DNA from: CAZHDI01 sp964531285
GTDB lineage: Bacteria > Pseudomonadota > Alphaproteobacteria > JAJFIK01
Direction: 5' to 3'
Assembly (NCBI GenBank): GCA_964531285.1
Contig: CAZHDI010000034.1
Coordinates: 1 to 31,781 of the forward strand
Length of the DNA stretch: 31,781 bases
Position numbers and translations under genes: made by a program. The notes beneath the pieces are model-generated. The model did no database searches, was not told where the DNA came from, and was given only the letters and a program-made list of their open reading frames with translations. How positions within the stretch are numbered: the first letter of the stretch is position 1; every line of letters begins with the position of its first letter. This document shows positions 8,170-19,200 of this stretch, piece by piece.

Positions 8170-10200
8170 ATGACAGCGCCCAGTATTCGGCTTCGCCCGT
8201 CGGCTGAACCCGCCGCGCCGGACCAGGACCGGCGCCCGTGGCGCTGGCTTGTGGCGTTTTACGCTCTGGCCGTCGTGGTCACCCTGGCCATGCCGAGCGT
8301 GTTCGTCCTCGATTCCTTCGAGGAATGGACCCGGGATCTGCGAATCGCCATCGCGACCCCCAACGTGCCGCAGAGCGAGAGCGTGGTGGTGGTCACCGTG
8401 GACGAGGATACGCTCGACCAGTTCACGTATCGGTTTCCGGTTGACCGGGCCTATCTGGCCGCGCTGATCCGCAAGCTGGACGGGGCCGGCGCCCGGGCCA
8501 TCGGGATCGATATGCTGTTCGACCGCCCGACCGAGCCCGACAAGGACGCCGCGCTCAAATCGGCGATTGCCGGGGCCGAGACCGTGGTCATGCCGATCTG
8601 GGCCGGCGAGGATCAGGACACCACCGGCGCGCGGGCCGAATTTCTGAAGGATCTGCTGGGCGGGCGCCCCACGGGCTACGGCATTTTCAGCCGCGACCGG
8701 CGCGATCACGCGGTCCGGGCCTTCTCGCCCGTGGTCAATCCCGACCCCGAGGCCGAGGTGCGCTGGCATTTCGCGGCCGCCCTGGTGCGGGCCATCGGCA
8801 TCGAGGTGCCCGAAACCGCCGACCCGATCCGCATCGACTGGCGCGGCCTGCCGAGTCAGAAGCGCGGCAGCGAATTCGAGCGGCCCTTCCGGGAATATCC
8901 GGGGACCGGCGCGCTTTATCTCCCCGATGCCTGGTTCAAGGACAAGGTCGTGCTGATCGGCGCGCGTCTCGCCGATATCGACCGGCACCAAACCCCGCTC
9001 AACGTGGCCAATTGGGACCGGGACAGCGCGTTCCGCGATGCCATGCCGGGCGTGGTGGTCCATGCCCATATCATTTCCCAGCTGATCGAAGGGCGCAGCC
9101 AGGGCCGGGTCGGTCTGCCGGGCCGGATCGTCCTGGCTCTGATCGCCTGCGGGCTGGGCCTGGGACTGGCGCTGATGCGCATTCCGCTGTGGCTGAAAGT
9201 CGCCGCCGGCACCGCGGGTCTTGCCGCTTACGGCGCGGGAGCGTTCGCGCTCTTTTATATCGACGGGCCGATGGTCCCCATCGTCCAGCCGGCGGCCGGG
9301 TTTTTGTTCGCCTCGATCCTGACAACGGTTTATCTGGGCCGCCGGGAACGCTCCGCCCGCGCGCTGATCCGGACCGCCTTCGCCAAATATGTGCCGCCCA
9401 CGGTGGTGGCCCGCCTCGACCGGGACCCCTCGATCCTCAAGCTGGGGGGAGAGCGCCGGGCCATCACCTTGATGTTCACCGACCTGGAAGGCTTTACCAG
9501 CCTCTCGGAGAACATGGACGCGGTGCAGCTTGGCGAGATCATCAACGATTATCTCGACGGGCTCGGCTCCATCGTGCTGAGCCATGGCGGCACCATCGAC
9601 AAGTTTCTGGGCGACGGATCCATGAGCTTTTTCGGAGCCCCGGAAAGCGCGCCCGACGACGCGACGCGCGCCATCGCCTGCGCCCTGGCCATTCAGCGGT
9701 TCTCGGAGGATGCCTGCCGGCGCTGGGAGGCGCGCAATATCAGCTTGGGCCGCACACGGATCGGCATGCATACGGGCCCGGCGGTCGTGGGCAATTTCGG
9801 CGGACGCGAGCGCTTTGATTACACGGCGTTGGGCGATGTGGTGAACACGGCCGCGCGTCTTGAAGGGGCCAACAAACTGCTGGGAACGAAACTGCTCACG
9901 ACGGAGGGCACCCGCAGCGCCGCGCCCGACGCGATCTACCGCAAGGTTGGAAACCTGCTCTTGCCGGGCAAGCATGTCCCCATCGCGACCTATGAACCGC
10001 TGGACCGGTTGAGCCCGGAATTCGCGTGGCTCGACGCCTACGAGGCGGCGGTCGCCGAGGTGGAGAGCAATGGTCCCGATGCGCTGGAGCGGTTCACCGA
10101 TCTGGCGGAGCGCCATCCCGAGGACGGCTTGATCGCCTTTCATCGGGATCGTCTGCGCGCCGGCCTCACCGGCCTGACCATTTCCATCGAGACGAAATAG
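8170..10200 (+). CDS. CHASE2-domain transmembrane adenylate cyclase (class III)
   Basis: Membrane sensor cyclase of about 676 residues. Helix 1 (about residues 25-45) is followed by an extracytoplasmic CHASE2 domain (about 46-320; VVVVTVDEDTLDQ, GIDMLFDRP and FKDKVVLIGA are family-typical). Three C-terminal membrane helices (about 322-400) lead to a cytoplasmic class III catalytic domain (about 425-620). Metal-binding Asp residues are present at 438 (MFTDLEGFTS) and 482 (FLGDGS). Lys478 and the Asp of YTALGD are the pair that selects ATP over GTP, and the NTAARLE motif with the transition-state Asn and Arg is intact. It therefore should make cAMP in response to an unknown external signal. ATG at 8170 was preferred; an in-frame GTG at 8122 is possible, and neither has a good ribosome site. 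It converges on the CHAT gene with 21 bp between stops. Confidence 0.92.
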   Translation: MTAPSIRLRPSAEPAAPDQDRRPWRWLVAFYALAVVVTLAMPSVFVLDSFEEWTRDLRIAIATPNVPQSESVVVVTVDEDTLDQFTYRFPVDRAYLAALIRKLDGAGARAIGIDMLFDRPTEPDKDAALKSAIAGAETVVMPIWAGEDQDTTGARAEFLKDLLGGRPTGYGIFSRDRRDHAVRAFSPVVNPDPEAEVRWHFAAALVRAIGIEVPETADPIRIDWRGLPSQKRGSEFERPFREYPGTGALYLPDAWFKDKVVLIGARLADIDRHQTPLNVANWDRDSAFRDAMPGVVVHAHIISQLIEGRSQGRVGLPGRIVLALIACGLGLGLALMRIPLWLKVAAGTAGLAAYGAGAFALFYIDGPMVPIVQPAAGFLFASILTTVYLGRRERSARALIRTAFAKYVPPTVVARLDRDPSILKLGGERRAITLMFTDLEGFTSLSENMDAVQLGEIINDYLDGLGSIVLSHGGTIDKFLGDGSMSFFGAPESAPDDATRAIACALAIQRFSEDACRRWEARNISLGRTRIGMHTGPAVVGNFGGRERFDYTALGDVVNTAARLEGANKLLGTKLLTTEGTRSAAPDAIYRKVGNLLLPGKHVPIATYEPLDRLSPEFAWLDAYEAAVAEVESNGPDALERFTDLAERHPEDGLIAFHRDRLRAGLTGLTISIETK

Positions 10201-10221
10201 CGCACTTGATCGGCTAACGGA

Positions 10222-13200
10222 TCAGATGTCGCCAAGCCGCAGAGGCTGGGAGCCATCGCCGACAAAGGTGAAAGCCGCCCAGAACGCCGGGTGCGACCGG
10301 TATCCCGGGAACAGCCCTTCTTCCTCGTCCATCATGATGTAGGTGCGCGCATCACGCAGCACACTGGCAATGCCGCGCCCCGGGTTCCGGGACTGGTCGG
10401 CAAAAAGTTTCGTCATCAGATCGCGGGCCGAACTGCTTTCCGTGTACCAATGAGACACGAGCAGGCTGCGCGCGGTCGCCCAGAAGAACGCCCGGGCCAG
10501 ACCCGACAGGCTTTCCCCACCCGACCCGTCACCGCCGCCCGTGTTGCAGGCCGACAGCACGACCATCTCAGCCTGAAGATTGAGACCCATGATCTCGGAC
10601 ATGGTCAACAGGCCGTCATTGGCTTCCGGCGCGCCGGCCGGCCCCGGCGACGTGATCAGCGCCGGTTCGGTCAGGCATCCCGCATCGGCCGGCATCAGAC
10701 CATGGGTAGCGAAATAAACCACCCGGTACTGATCAAGCTCGGTCTGCCTGACGGCCGCCTCGGTAAAGGATTGCCCGAGGCGCACGGTGCGCCCACTATT
10801 GGCGCCGAGCGAATTCGAAACCGCGAGCAGTTCCGGGGCGGTCTCCGGGAGCGGGGATGCGTTGCGGACGATCCAGTCCCGGCGTTCCTGGCAGGTCGGC
10901 CCGAACACGGCGGCGGACCGGTCGCCCGGACGAAAATCGCCGAAGCCGACAAAGGGTTGCGGCGCGACGATCTTGCTGGCCGCGGTCTTGCGCAGATCAG
11001 CCAGGTTCCGCGCCGACGGCACGACGCTGATCGCGATCTGCCGCCCCAACCAAGATACGTTCCGATAGTCACCGTCCAGAACTTGGCCCGGCTCGGTCGC
11101 TAACACGGAGAACGGCAGGCTGAGCAGCGGTCCGGACGGCACCACGATCATGTGGTCCTTGGATGAAAGCTCGCTTTCAAAAGGCTCGATGAAGGTCTCA
11201 TAGAGTGCATAGGACAGATCCACATCGAACCGGCGCAGGGTCCGGTCGGTCAGACGGATCGTCAGCCCACGCCGCAATTCATCGACCGCGTGCTGCACCT
11301 CGAACCGGCCAAGCTGACGGAAAATCGGACGGATGCCTTCGCGCGTGACGATAAAGGCCACGCTTTCCTCTTCACCCAGAAGAATCTGAAGCAGGGCCTC
11401 GTTGCGCCCGAGCATGTCGATGACCTCGGACACCGGCGTCGGCTTCATGACGATCTGGCTGAAGCGCGGCTGGGCGAATTGCAACTCGCCGAGCACATCG
11501 CGGCGGCGGTTGCGCAGATCCTCCTGGCGTTCCAGGAGGGCTGAGATTTCCGGGCGGCGCGCTTCCGCATCGGCCTGATTGCGCAGATCGTCGATCTCCA
11601 GGCTGATCTCATTGACCTGACGATCGAGTTCCATGCTGGACCGCACCAGCGCGGCCACCTCGTCCTCGCCGCTGGCCAGTTGAGCCGCGACCTTCGCGAT
11701 GGCCTGCGCGGTACGAGTGCTTTTCACCATTTGTCCGATGTCGAACATGGTGCGGTAGATCGCCTGGGCTTCCGCCGTGGTCCGGGCCGCGCGCGCCTCG
11801 ACGAACAGAAGCTTCAAATAGGGCAGCACCTGCTCAAGCGTGACGCTCTGGTCGCGCTCCTGAAGGGTCTCAAGGCCGATGCGGTAGGACTCCATCGCGG
11901 CTTCGTCCTCGCCGCGCAGGGCCAGCATCTCGCCGCGATAGAGATAATCGAGCGCTTCCGGGCGGGTCGGATCGAACAGGCGCTGGCGGTCGCCGATGGC
12001 ATCGTCGAGCGCGGCCTGGGCCGTCGCGAAGCGTTCGCCGCGCCGATAGATCTCGGCCTTCATGGACAGGAAGATCGGCTCCCAATCCGCCGGCGCGCCG
12101 GGCATGGAGCGCAAGGAGGCCAATGCCTCGTTGAGCAGGCTTTCCGCCCGCTCCGTGTCGCCGAGACACAAATGGAACGACGCCTGAACCGCCTGGAGCA
12201 ACGACAACTCCACCCCCGCGCCGGCCATCGACCCACGCAGGACGGCATCTTCCGTGTCCTGAGCCCCTTCGCTCGCCAGGGCCCGCAAGTCACCTTCCGC
12301 CGCCGCCAGATGATCGAGACCGGCCTGACAATTGCCCTGATGGCCTTCATGCATCGCGCGGTAAATCAGCAGGCGGACGCCGCTGAGTTGGTCGAAGTCG
12401 CCCGCCGCCAGAAAGCTGGCCTGGTTGAACATGGCCTCGGCGTCGCGGTAGCTGCCCTGATTGGACAGCGCGAGCCCCAGACGCATCATCGGATCGGCAA
12501 AGGCCGGATCGCCCGGCTCCAGCCCGCGCGTCAGGATCGACAGGGCCGAACGGTAAAACTCCTCGGACGCCGGATAATTGCCGATGCTGTTGTTGTATTG
12601 GGCGAGCGCCAAGATCTCTTCATACCGGTCGATATCTCCGGCGTCGTAAACCCGGTCTCCAAGCGCCGCTTCAAGCTGCGCCATGGCCCGGGACCGCGCC
12701 GCCGACCGGTCGCCCGCCGTGCCGCCGCTGGCTTCTTCCTCATCGATCTGTCCGGACAGATACTGCACCGCCCGCTCCACCGGGCCGCTCGCCGCCGGGA
12801 TGCCGTAGGTCAGATAATGGGTCCGGGACGTCTCGATGCCCAGGGCGAACATGGGCCAGCCGCCGCTCAAACGCCGGCAGGTATAGGCCGTTGCCGACTG
12901 CGCGCCGGGAAAGGCGCTGGCCTGCCCGGCTTCGCAGGTCATTTCCATCTCGGTCGTCCGTGCCCACACGATCGAGGTATCATCGATGGCGACCGTCCGG
13001 TCGGTGGCCACCACCCATCCGCTGGGGTTCGGCCATTCGCCGCACTGGACCACATAGTAATCGATCCGGTCATCCGGATAGGCCGGTTCGGGATCCGACA
13101 CCAGCCGGCAGGGCTCGTCCTCCCGGTTGCGCCCCATGGCGGCGACGGTGACCGTCTCGGCCCGGACACGCTGACTGCCCTCGACACCGAGCAGGCCCGA

Positions 13201-13284
13201 GGGCGTGGTGGAACACCCCGCCAAGACCACGCCGGTCACCAGGGCGAAGACCGCGGCGATGAGACGGTTAGCGGTCGTCTTCAT
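10222..13284 (-). CDS. TPR-CHAT lipoprotein, predicted outer-membrane caspase-like peptidase
   Basis: A 1020-residue protein. Residues 1-22 are a lipoprotein signal ending in LAGC with Ser at +2, which predicts outer-membrane rather than inner-membrane sorting. A unique N-terminal domain (about 25-220) is followed by tetratricopeptide-like helical repeats (about 230-560), an acidic/basic coiled coil (about 570-640), and a C-terminal CHAT domain (about 740-1020). The clan CD dyad is intact: His861 in YFATHG and Cys913 in VLSACNTGG. The C-terminal PAFWAAFTFVGDG is typical of CHAT. The true start is one of three tandem ATG codons (13282-13290) inside the tpsA end; 13284 is used because it gives a compact signal peptide. 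In-frame coding upstream of that is only antisense to nothing useful and lacks a signal. As last gene of the tpsB-tpsA operon, its likely substrate is the secreted exoprotein, which is inference. Confidence 0.9.
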   Translation of the reverse strand: MKTTANRLIAAVFALVTGVVLAGCSTTPSGLLGVEGSQRVRAETVTVAAMGRNREDEPCRLVSDPEPAYPDDRIDYYVVQCGEWPNPSGWVVATDRTVAIDDTSIVWARTTEMEMTCEAGQASAFPGAQSATAYTCRRLSGGWPMFALGIETSRTHYLTYGIPAASGPVERAVQYLSGQIDEEEASGGTAGDRSAARSRAMAQLEAALGDRVYDAGDIDRYEEILALAQYNNSIGNYPASEEFYRSALSILTRGLEPGDPAFADPMMRLGLALSNQGSYRDAEAMFNQASFLAAGDFDQLSGVRLLIYRAMHEGHQGNCQAGLDHLAAAEGDLRALASEGAQDTEDAVLRGSMAGAGVELSLLQAVQASFHLCLGDTERAESLLNEALASLRSMPGAPADWEPIFLSMKAEIYRRGERFATAQAALDDAIGDRQRLFDPTRPEALDYLYRGEMLALRGEDEAAMESYRIGLETLQERDQSVTLEQVLPYLKLLFVEARAARTTAEAQAIYRTMFDIGQMVKSTRTAQAIAKVAAQLASGEDEVAALVRSSMELDRQVNEISLEIDDLRNQADAEARRPEISALLERQEDLRNRRRDVLGELQFAQPRFSQIVMKPTPVSEVIDMLGRNEALLQILLGEEESVAFIVTREGIRPIFRQLGRFEVQHAVDELRRGLTIRLTDRTLRRFDVDLSYALYETFIEPFESELSSKDHMIVVPSGPLLSLPFSVLATEPGQVLDGDYRNVSWLGRQIAISVVPSARNLADLRKTAASKIVAPQPFVGFGDFRPGDRSAAVFGPTCQERRDWIVRNASPLPETAPELLAVSNSLGANSGRTVRLGQSFTEAAVRQTELDQYRVVYFATHGLMPADAGCLTEPALITSPGPAGAPEANDGLLTMSEIMGLNLQAEMVVLSACNTGGGDGSGGESLSGLARAFFWATARSLLVSHWYTESSSARDLMTKLFADQSRNPGRGIASVLRDARTYIMMDEEEGLFPGYRSHPAFWAAFTFVGDGSQPLRLGDI

Positions 13285-16200
13285 CATCATCGTCCTGCCA
13301 TTCATTGATAAGGCCCAAGCGCCGGAACAATTCGAAATTGCCGAGATCGGAGAACCGGATGTTCGAGACATCCGACTCCTCTTCATAGGGCGCAACGATA
13401 ATCTCATAAGAGCGGATCACGATGGCCGAGCGGTCGAGCTGGAAGCAGCCGACCCCGATCACGCACTGATTGAAGAGGAAATCATCGCTCCGCCGCGCGG
13501 GCAATTGCTTGGCGAAGGCCGCCGCCTCACCCGACCGGAACCCGCGCACTTCGCCTTCGAGATCCGACGCGCCCACGCCGTCGGTCAGACCGCCGATGAC
13601 GAACTCGTTCTGAATGGACAGGAACCCGTTCTGCTCGGTCCGTGCGGTGCCGCCCAGAACCATAAGCAAACGGTCCACCGTGAACAGATCGCGGATCGTG
13701 ATGTCGCCCCCGGCGGTCAGCGCCCCATCGACCGTCGAGAACGGGGCCTCGATCAGAATATCGCCGGTCGCGTTCATCACCGTGTTGCCGCCGACCGTCA
13801 GCGGGCCGGACACCAGAATGGATTGGCCCGGAATAACGCCGGGCTCGCCGCCGCTTGCGCCAGCCAAGACGGTCACATCACCGGAGAACACACCGCCAGC
13901 CAACTCGACCGACGAGCCGGCGCGGATATCGAGTTGCGACACCCCGCCGGCCGCCTCATCGAAGCGACCCTCGACAAGGACCGTGCCGCCGGCCAGCAGA
14001 TCGACGATCAGACCGGGCGTGGCCGCGGCAATCACCGAACCGTCCGTTCCGAGAATAATCGAGCCATTGCCGCCCTCGCCCGCGGCGGTATCGACAATGA
14101 TATCCCCGCTTGCGTTGATATTGGCATCGATGATCAGATCGCCGCCCAGGGTCTCATAACGCGAGTTCAGCGTGACAAGACCGGGAGCCCCGTCCGGATC
14201 GCGCGCCTGAAGCACAATGCCGTCATTCGCCACAAGCTGGTCGAAGGTCAGCATTCCGCCCGACGCAGTGAACAGGCCTAAAGGAACGCCGCCGCCGATG
14301 CTCCGCTCGAACAGGACGCTGCCGGCGGGGCCGGCAATGATTGTCATATCCTGGTCTCCAGCGGCCGTTCCATCCACCGGACCGCTGACCGTGATATCCG
14401 CGCCGAGCCCGTCTCCCTGGGTGAAGATCGAGACATCATCGCCAAGCACGGTCTCTTGGAGAATGATCGAGGCATCATCGGTTTGGAAGAGGCCCGCGAG
14501 CGACGTCACCGCGGTGAGCACCTCAAAGCCGCCCGAGAACGCGAAGGGATCGTCCGCCGCGTCACCAAGCGTCAAATCGCCCAGTTGAGCGAAGACAACC
14601 CGGTCCCGCACGCGGGCACCATTCAGCAGGCTGAGCGAAAACGGCGTCTCGGCAACCGTCAGCGTGTCGGCCTCCAGGAGCCCCGCGACCGTCACCGCGG
14701 CCGCCTCGGGCTGCAGGTCGACGATCGCGGCGCGCAGATCGCCCAGGACATCGATCACACCGGCGGGGCCCAGGGTCAGCGTCCCGGCCAACACGCCGCC
14801 GCTTTCGCCGGCAAAACGCGCGACCGTGATGGTTCCCGTATCCGGAGCGCTGAGCGTCAAATCGAAGCCGGCCCCCGTGACCGCGCCAAGCGTGATCGGC
14901 GCATTGTCAAACGTGATGAGGCTCGACGAGCCGGTCAGCATCGTATCGGCAAACTCAATGCCCTGACCGCCGGCCTCGATCGACGCATTCAGCGATACCA
15001 CCGCATCAACCGCGCGCAGCCCATCCGCAAACAGATAGTCCGCCGCACCGCCGATGGTCACACCGCCCATGGCCAAAATGTCGGCAAAGCCTTGCACCGT
15101 GCCGCCGCCGGTCAGACTGACGACCGCATCCGAGGCCTCGACGATGAGCATTGCCAGATCGATCGCTCCGGTTACGGACGCAGCGGTGCTGATGGCCCGC
15201 AAGGCGAACAGATCCGCGCTGACCGTTCCATCGACCAGCACCGTGCCCGCGCGCGTGATATCCACTGTTCCGCTCACCGGATCGCCGCCGCCGGTTACCG
15301 ATGTCACAGCAACCGCACCATCCGGTCCGGCATCGACCGAGACAGTCAAGCCGTTCGTGGTCAGTGTCTCCAGGCTAATGTCCCCACCCGGACCGCCATC
15401 CGCCGCCGTCTCAAGATCAAGATCGCTGGCCAGCGACACGGAGCCGCTCACGGTCACGGGCGCGCTCTCGGTGCTGACCGTCACGACACCCGGCGCGGAT
15501 TGCGTTCCGAACACGGTTTCTGTCTTGGCCGCGAGGTCAATAGCGCCGCCGGCAAAAATACTCTCTGCCCAGATCGCCCCGCCGGTGAGCGAGACCGACC
15601 CGAGCCGGGTGCCCGGCGTCCCGATATCGGCATCGAAGACCAGATTGCCCATGCCGGCATCGGCCACAAAGGCCCAGGCGCCGAGCCCGTCGCTCATCAC
15701 CGCATCAGCAAAGGCGATCCGCGCACCGCCGGATCCGGCGTCGGTTCTGAACCGCGCATTTCCGGTGACCGTCACCGGCGACGGCAGGGTGTAAACCACC
15801 CCGTCGGCATCCAGCGCCCCGCCGGTAAAGACGGCCGGGGTATCGAAGAGGAGTTCGCTCCAGGTCCGGCTGGTGATGTCGATGGCCGCACCGTTCACGA
15901 TACGGATCGCCCCGGACGTGCCGCTGGTGAGAGTCACCAGATCGCTCGTGGTCAGCCGGTTGAGTTCATCCGCATCGAGCGCAAATCCCAACGCACCGCT
16001 TCCCAGCAGAATATCGGTCGTGTCGGTCAGGGCGATAAGGTCGATGGTGCCGCCCGCGACGACCGGTCCGGCAATGTCGATACCGTCGGTCGTGAGCGTC
16101 ACCGTGGTCCCGGCCAGAATGCCGTTGGCCCCGCCGCCCAGATCGGCAAGACGCAAGGCCTCCCCGGCCCGATGGGTCACATCCACCAGACCGTTCGGCG

Positions 16201-19200
16201 CGAGCGCGCTGAGGCTGAGCGTGGTGCCGTCAAGGCCATCCAGCACCGCCACGATGTCGCCCGCCGCGCTCAGGGCCAGATCGTTCGAAGCGAAAAGCGC
16301 CGTACCTTGAGTAAGATCAAGACCTGCCCCAAGGCTGGCGATCCCCACGGCGCCAGTGTGGCCGCTGGCATCGAGGCCGCCCATGGCACCGAAGGTCACC
16401 GCGTTCTGGGCGGTCAGGGTCGTGGCCCCGCCGGTGGTCAACAGCGCCGTGAGATCGAGCGCTCCCGCTTCGGCTGTCAGCGACGCACCGCCCGTGGTGG
16501 TGAGCCCGGCAATCGCATCCACGAGCGCGACCGCCAGATCGCCCTCATTCACCAGGGACAAGCCGCCCGCTGTACCGGCAAGCTGTGCAATCCGGGTGCG
16601 GAGCGTCACATCGCCGGATGTATCGAGCAGGAGCGATCCGCCGGCCGTGGCCAGATCCGCTGCCGTGCCGCCGCCCAAGACCGTGGCGGCCGTCAGTCGT
16701 GCCAGCGCACCGTCGCGCAGGGTGAGCGTGCCCGTATCGGCAAAGGTGATACTGTCGCCGATCAAGGTCAGATCGAAAGGCGCCGCGGCAAGATCTATGG
16801 CACCGTTGCCCAGGGCCGTGATCGCGCCCGTGCCGGCGTCGATGACCAGCAGCGCGGTAGCGATCTGGCCCAACTCGCCGGTGTTCAGCGACAGCCCCGT
16901 CGCGCCATCGTTCAGCGCGATATTGGTACCGTCCGTAAACGGTGTGATCACCACGCTGTCGGGCGCGCTCAGCACGGCATTCAAGGCCATATCGTCAGCC
17001 GTCAGAAACAGGCTGCCCGCACTCGTCGTCAGCCCGGTCAACAGCCCCACAGTGCCGATGGGCAGCAATCCGCCATCGGCCTGTACGAGATAGACCGTGC
17101 CGCCCGCAGTGCCGGCCAGCCCCGACCCGCCCAGGACCGGAAGGGGAACCGCCTCGCTGCCGATGGTCGTCCCGGCACTGAGCGACAGGAAATTAGTGGC
17201 ACCCAGATCGATAAGGCCGCCGTCGCTGACGATCGCGCCGCCCGCCTCAAGCCCGAGCGTTAAGCCGTTGCCCAGAACCTCCACGGCGACACCGTCGCCA
17301 TCGCCGACGATCAGGTCGCCCGGCGTGGACAGCACCGTGTCGCCCGCCACCACCAGCGTTCCGGTGGTGATGACAAGATCGGCGCCGGCCTCAAGCTGGG
17401 TCCAGGTGAAGGGCGCACCGCTCGCGCTCAAATCGGCGGTGATCAAGGTGCTGACCGTATCGCCGGGCGCGATGTCAACTTTATCGCCATTGGAGATATC
17501 GATATCGACGCCGTGCTCGGTCTGCGCCAGAGTAACATCCACCGATGTCACATCGCCATTGAGATTAAGATCGATACCGCCGTCCCCGGCCCGCGTGGTC
17601 AGCGCCAGAGAGGATGCTCCGTTCACGACGCTCACATCAAGGGGCGCCGTGTCGCCGAGATCGGCCGCGGTCAGGCTGAGCGGCACGCTGCCGTCCAGCG
17701 TGATCAGCGGATCGTCCGTATCGACATCGACAATCGCGGCGCCGGCATCGAGAGCCAGGCTGGCGGCCTCGCCACCGGTATCGGTGACGGCCACGCCGCC
17801 CAGCCGGATATCCCCGGCGGCGGATATCGAGACCGGCGCATCCGTCACATCGATGCGGGCGGACTCGGCCCCAACGACATCGCCGGTGCCGCCGAGCCCG
17901 GCCTGAGCGGTCAACGCGCCGCCGTCGAGATCGATCAGCACACCGTTCGACAACTCGATATCGGTGTCCGCCTCAAGGGTCAGATTGCCTGTGCCATCGA
18001 CGTCCCGCGTGATCTCGATCGACCCGGCGGACTCGAGGGTCACATCCATGTCCTGAGCAAGGGCCGAATTCAGACGGTTGTCGTCGATCCCGAACCCGAA
18101 CCCGGTCACGGCGAGATCGGTGCCGGCCAAAGCCAGCGTGGCGCCCTGTCCGGTCAGCGTTCCGTCCACGTCGAGCCCGCCGACCGCGGCCAATTCAATC
18201 GACCCGCTGCCCGCGCTCCCGGTGACATTGGTGGTGGCGTTGTAGTCGACCGTCTGGCCGGCCATGCGCAGGCTGCCGCCGGTCTCACCCGCATCGTCGC
18301 CTTGGAGCGAGAAGGTGCCGTTGGCATCGACCTCACCGCCGACGGCCGTGAGGACGACCTCGCCGTTCTGCATGCCCACGCTGTCGGCCTCGATCACCCC
18401 GGACATGCTGATCACGGTATCGAGCAGGCCCGCGGCGGTCTCGGCAGTCATTAGAACATAGCCGCCTTCGGCCGAGATCATGCCGGGATTGGTGACCGAT
18501 GGAAGCTCTTCGCCCGGTGTCGGCGGTGCGGCGAACGACAAAAGGCCATCGCCGTTCAAATCGATCACGAATGTCTCGGTGCCGGCCAGGACCACCTTGG
18601 CCAGCCGCGCGGCGATCACGCCATTGTTGCGCACGCTCTGCGACACAAGAGCCGCAAGCCCGGCTTCGCCCACCGTGATGGTGCCGTTGTTGACGACTTC
18701 CGCATTGGCGACGTTGCTGGGAACGGAAAAACTGTAATCGCCGTCCATAAAGGCGGCGTTGTCGATATCCGACGTGGTGGCGACCAGGCCATGAACATCG
18801 ACCGACGCATTCGCCCCGAACACGATCCCGGCCGGATTGACCAGGAACACCATGCCATTGGCTTCGAGGGAGCCCCGGATCTGCGACGCCGCTCCCATGG
18901 TCACGCGGTTGAGGGCGACCGAGTCCGACCCAGGCTGATCGAAGCGCGTCGTCTCCCCCGGATCGATATCGAAGCTGGTCCAGTCGATGACCACACGGTT
19001 CGAGGTCTGATCGATCACGGTGGTGGACGCATCCGGCGCCGAGATCGTCGCCTCGCCCTCGACCACAGTGCCGCCCTGGGGATTGGCCCGAGCATCGCTC
19101 AGTCCCAGGACCAGGCCCATGGGGAAAACAAGGGCGCTTGCGCCGAGCAATGCCCGACGCACGGCACCGCGCCGCCGCTGTATGGCGACCCCGGCCGCGT

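Noticed and set aside
10222..13284. CHAT protein as a CRISPR or abortive-infection effector
   Set aside because: It has an export signal and lipobox and is embedded in a secretion operon. No cas genes, repeats or gasdermin-like gene occur in the window.
13285..13407. A 41-residue N-terminal extension of the CHAT protein from 13407
   Set aside because: It lies wholly inside tpsA, puts a basic polar stretch ahead of the lipoprotein signal, and has no ribosome site. The lipobox position demands a start at 13284-13290.
14456..17263. A 935-codon open frame on the plus strand, antisense to tpsA
   Set aside because: The translation is Arg/Gln/His/Gly-rich with no domain or signal. It arises from the strong GC codon bias of the real gene on the other strand. 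The same holds for the long opposite-strand frames over the RND pump (2354-4345) and the cyclase (8140-10143).
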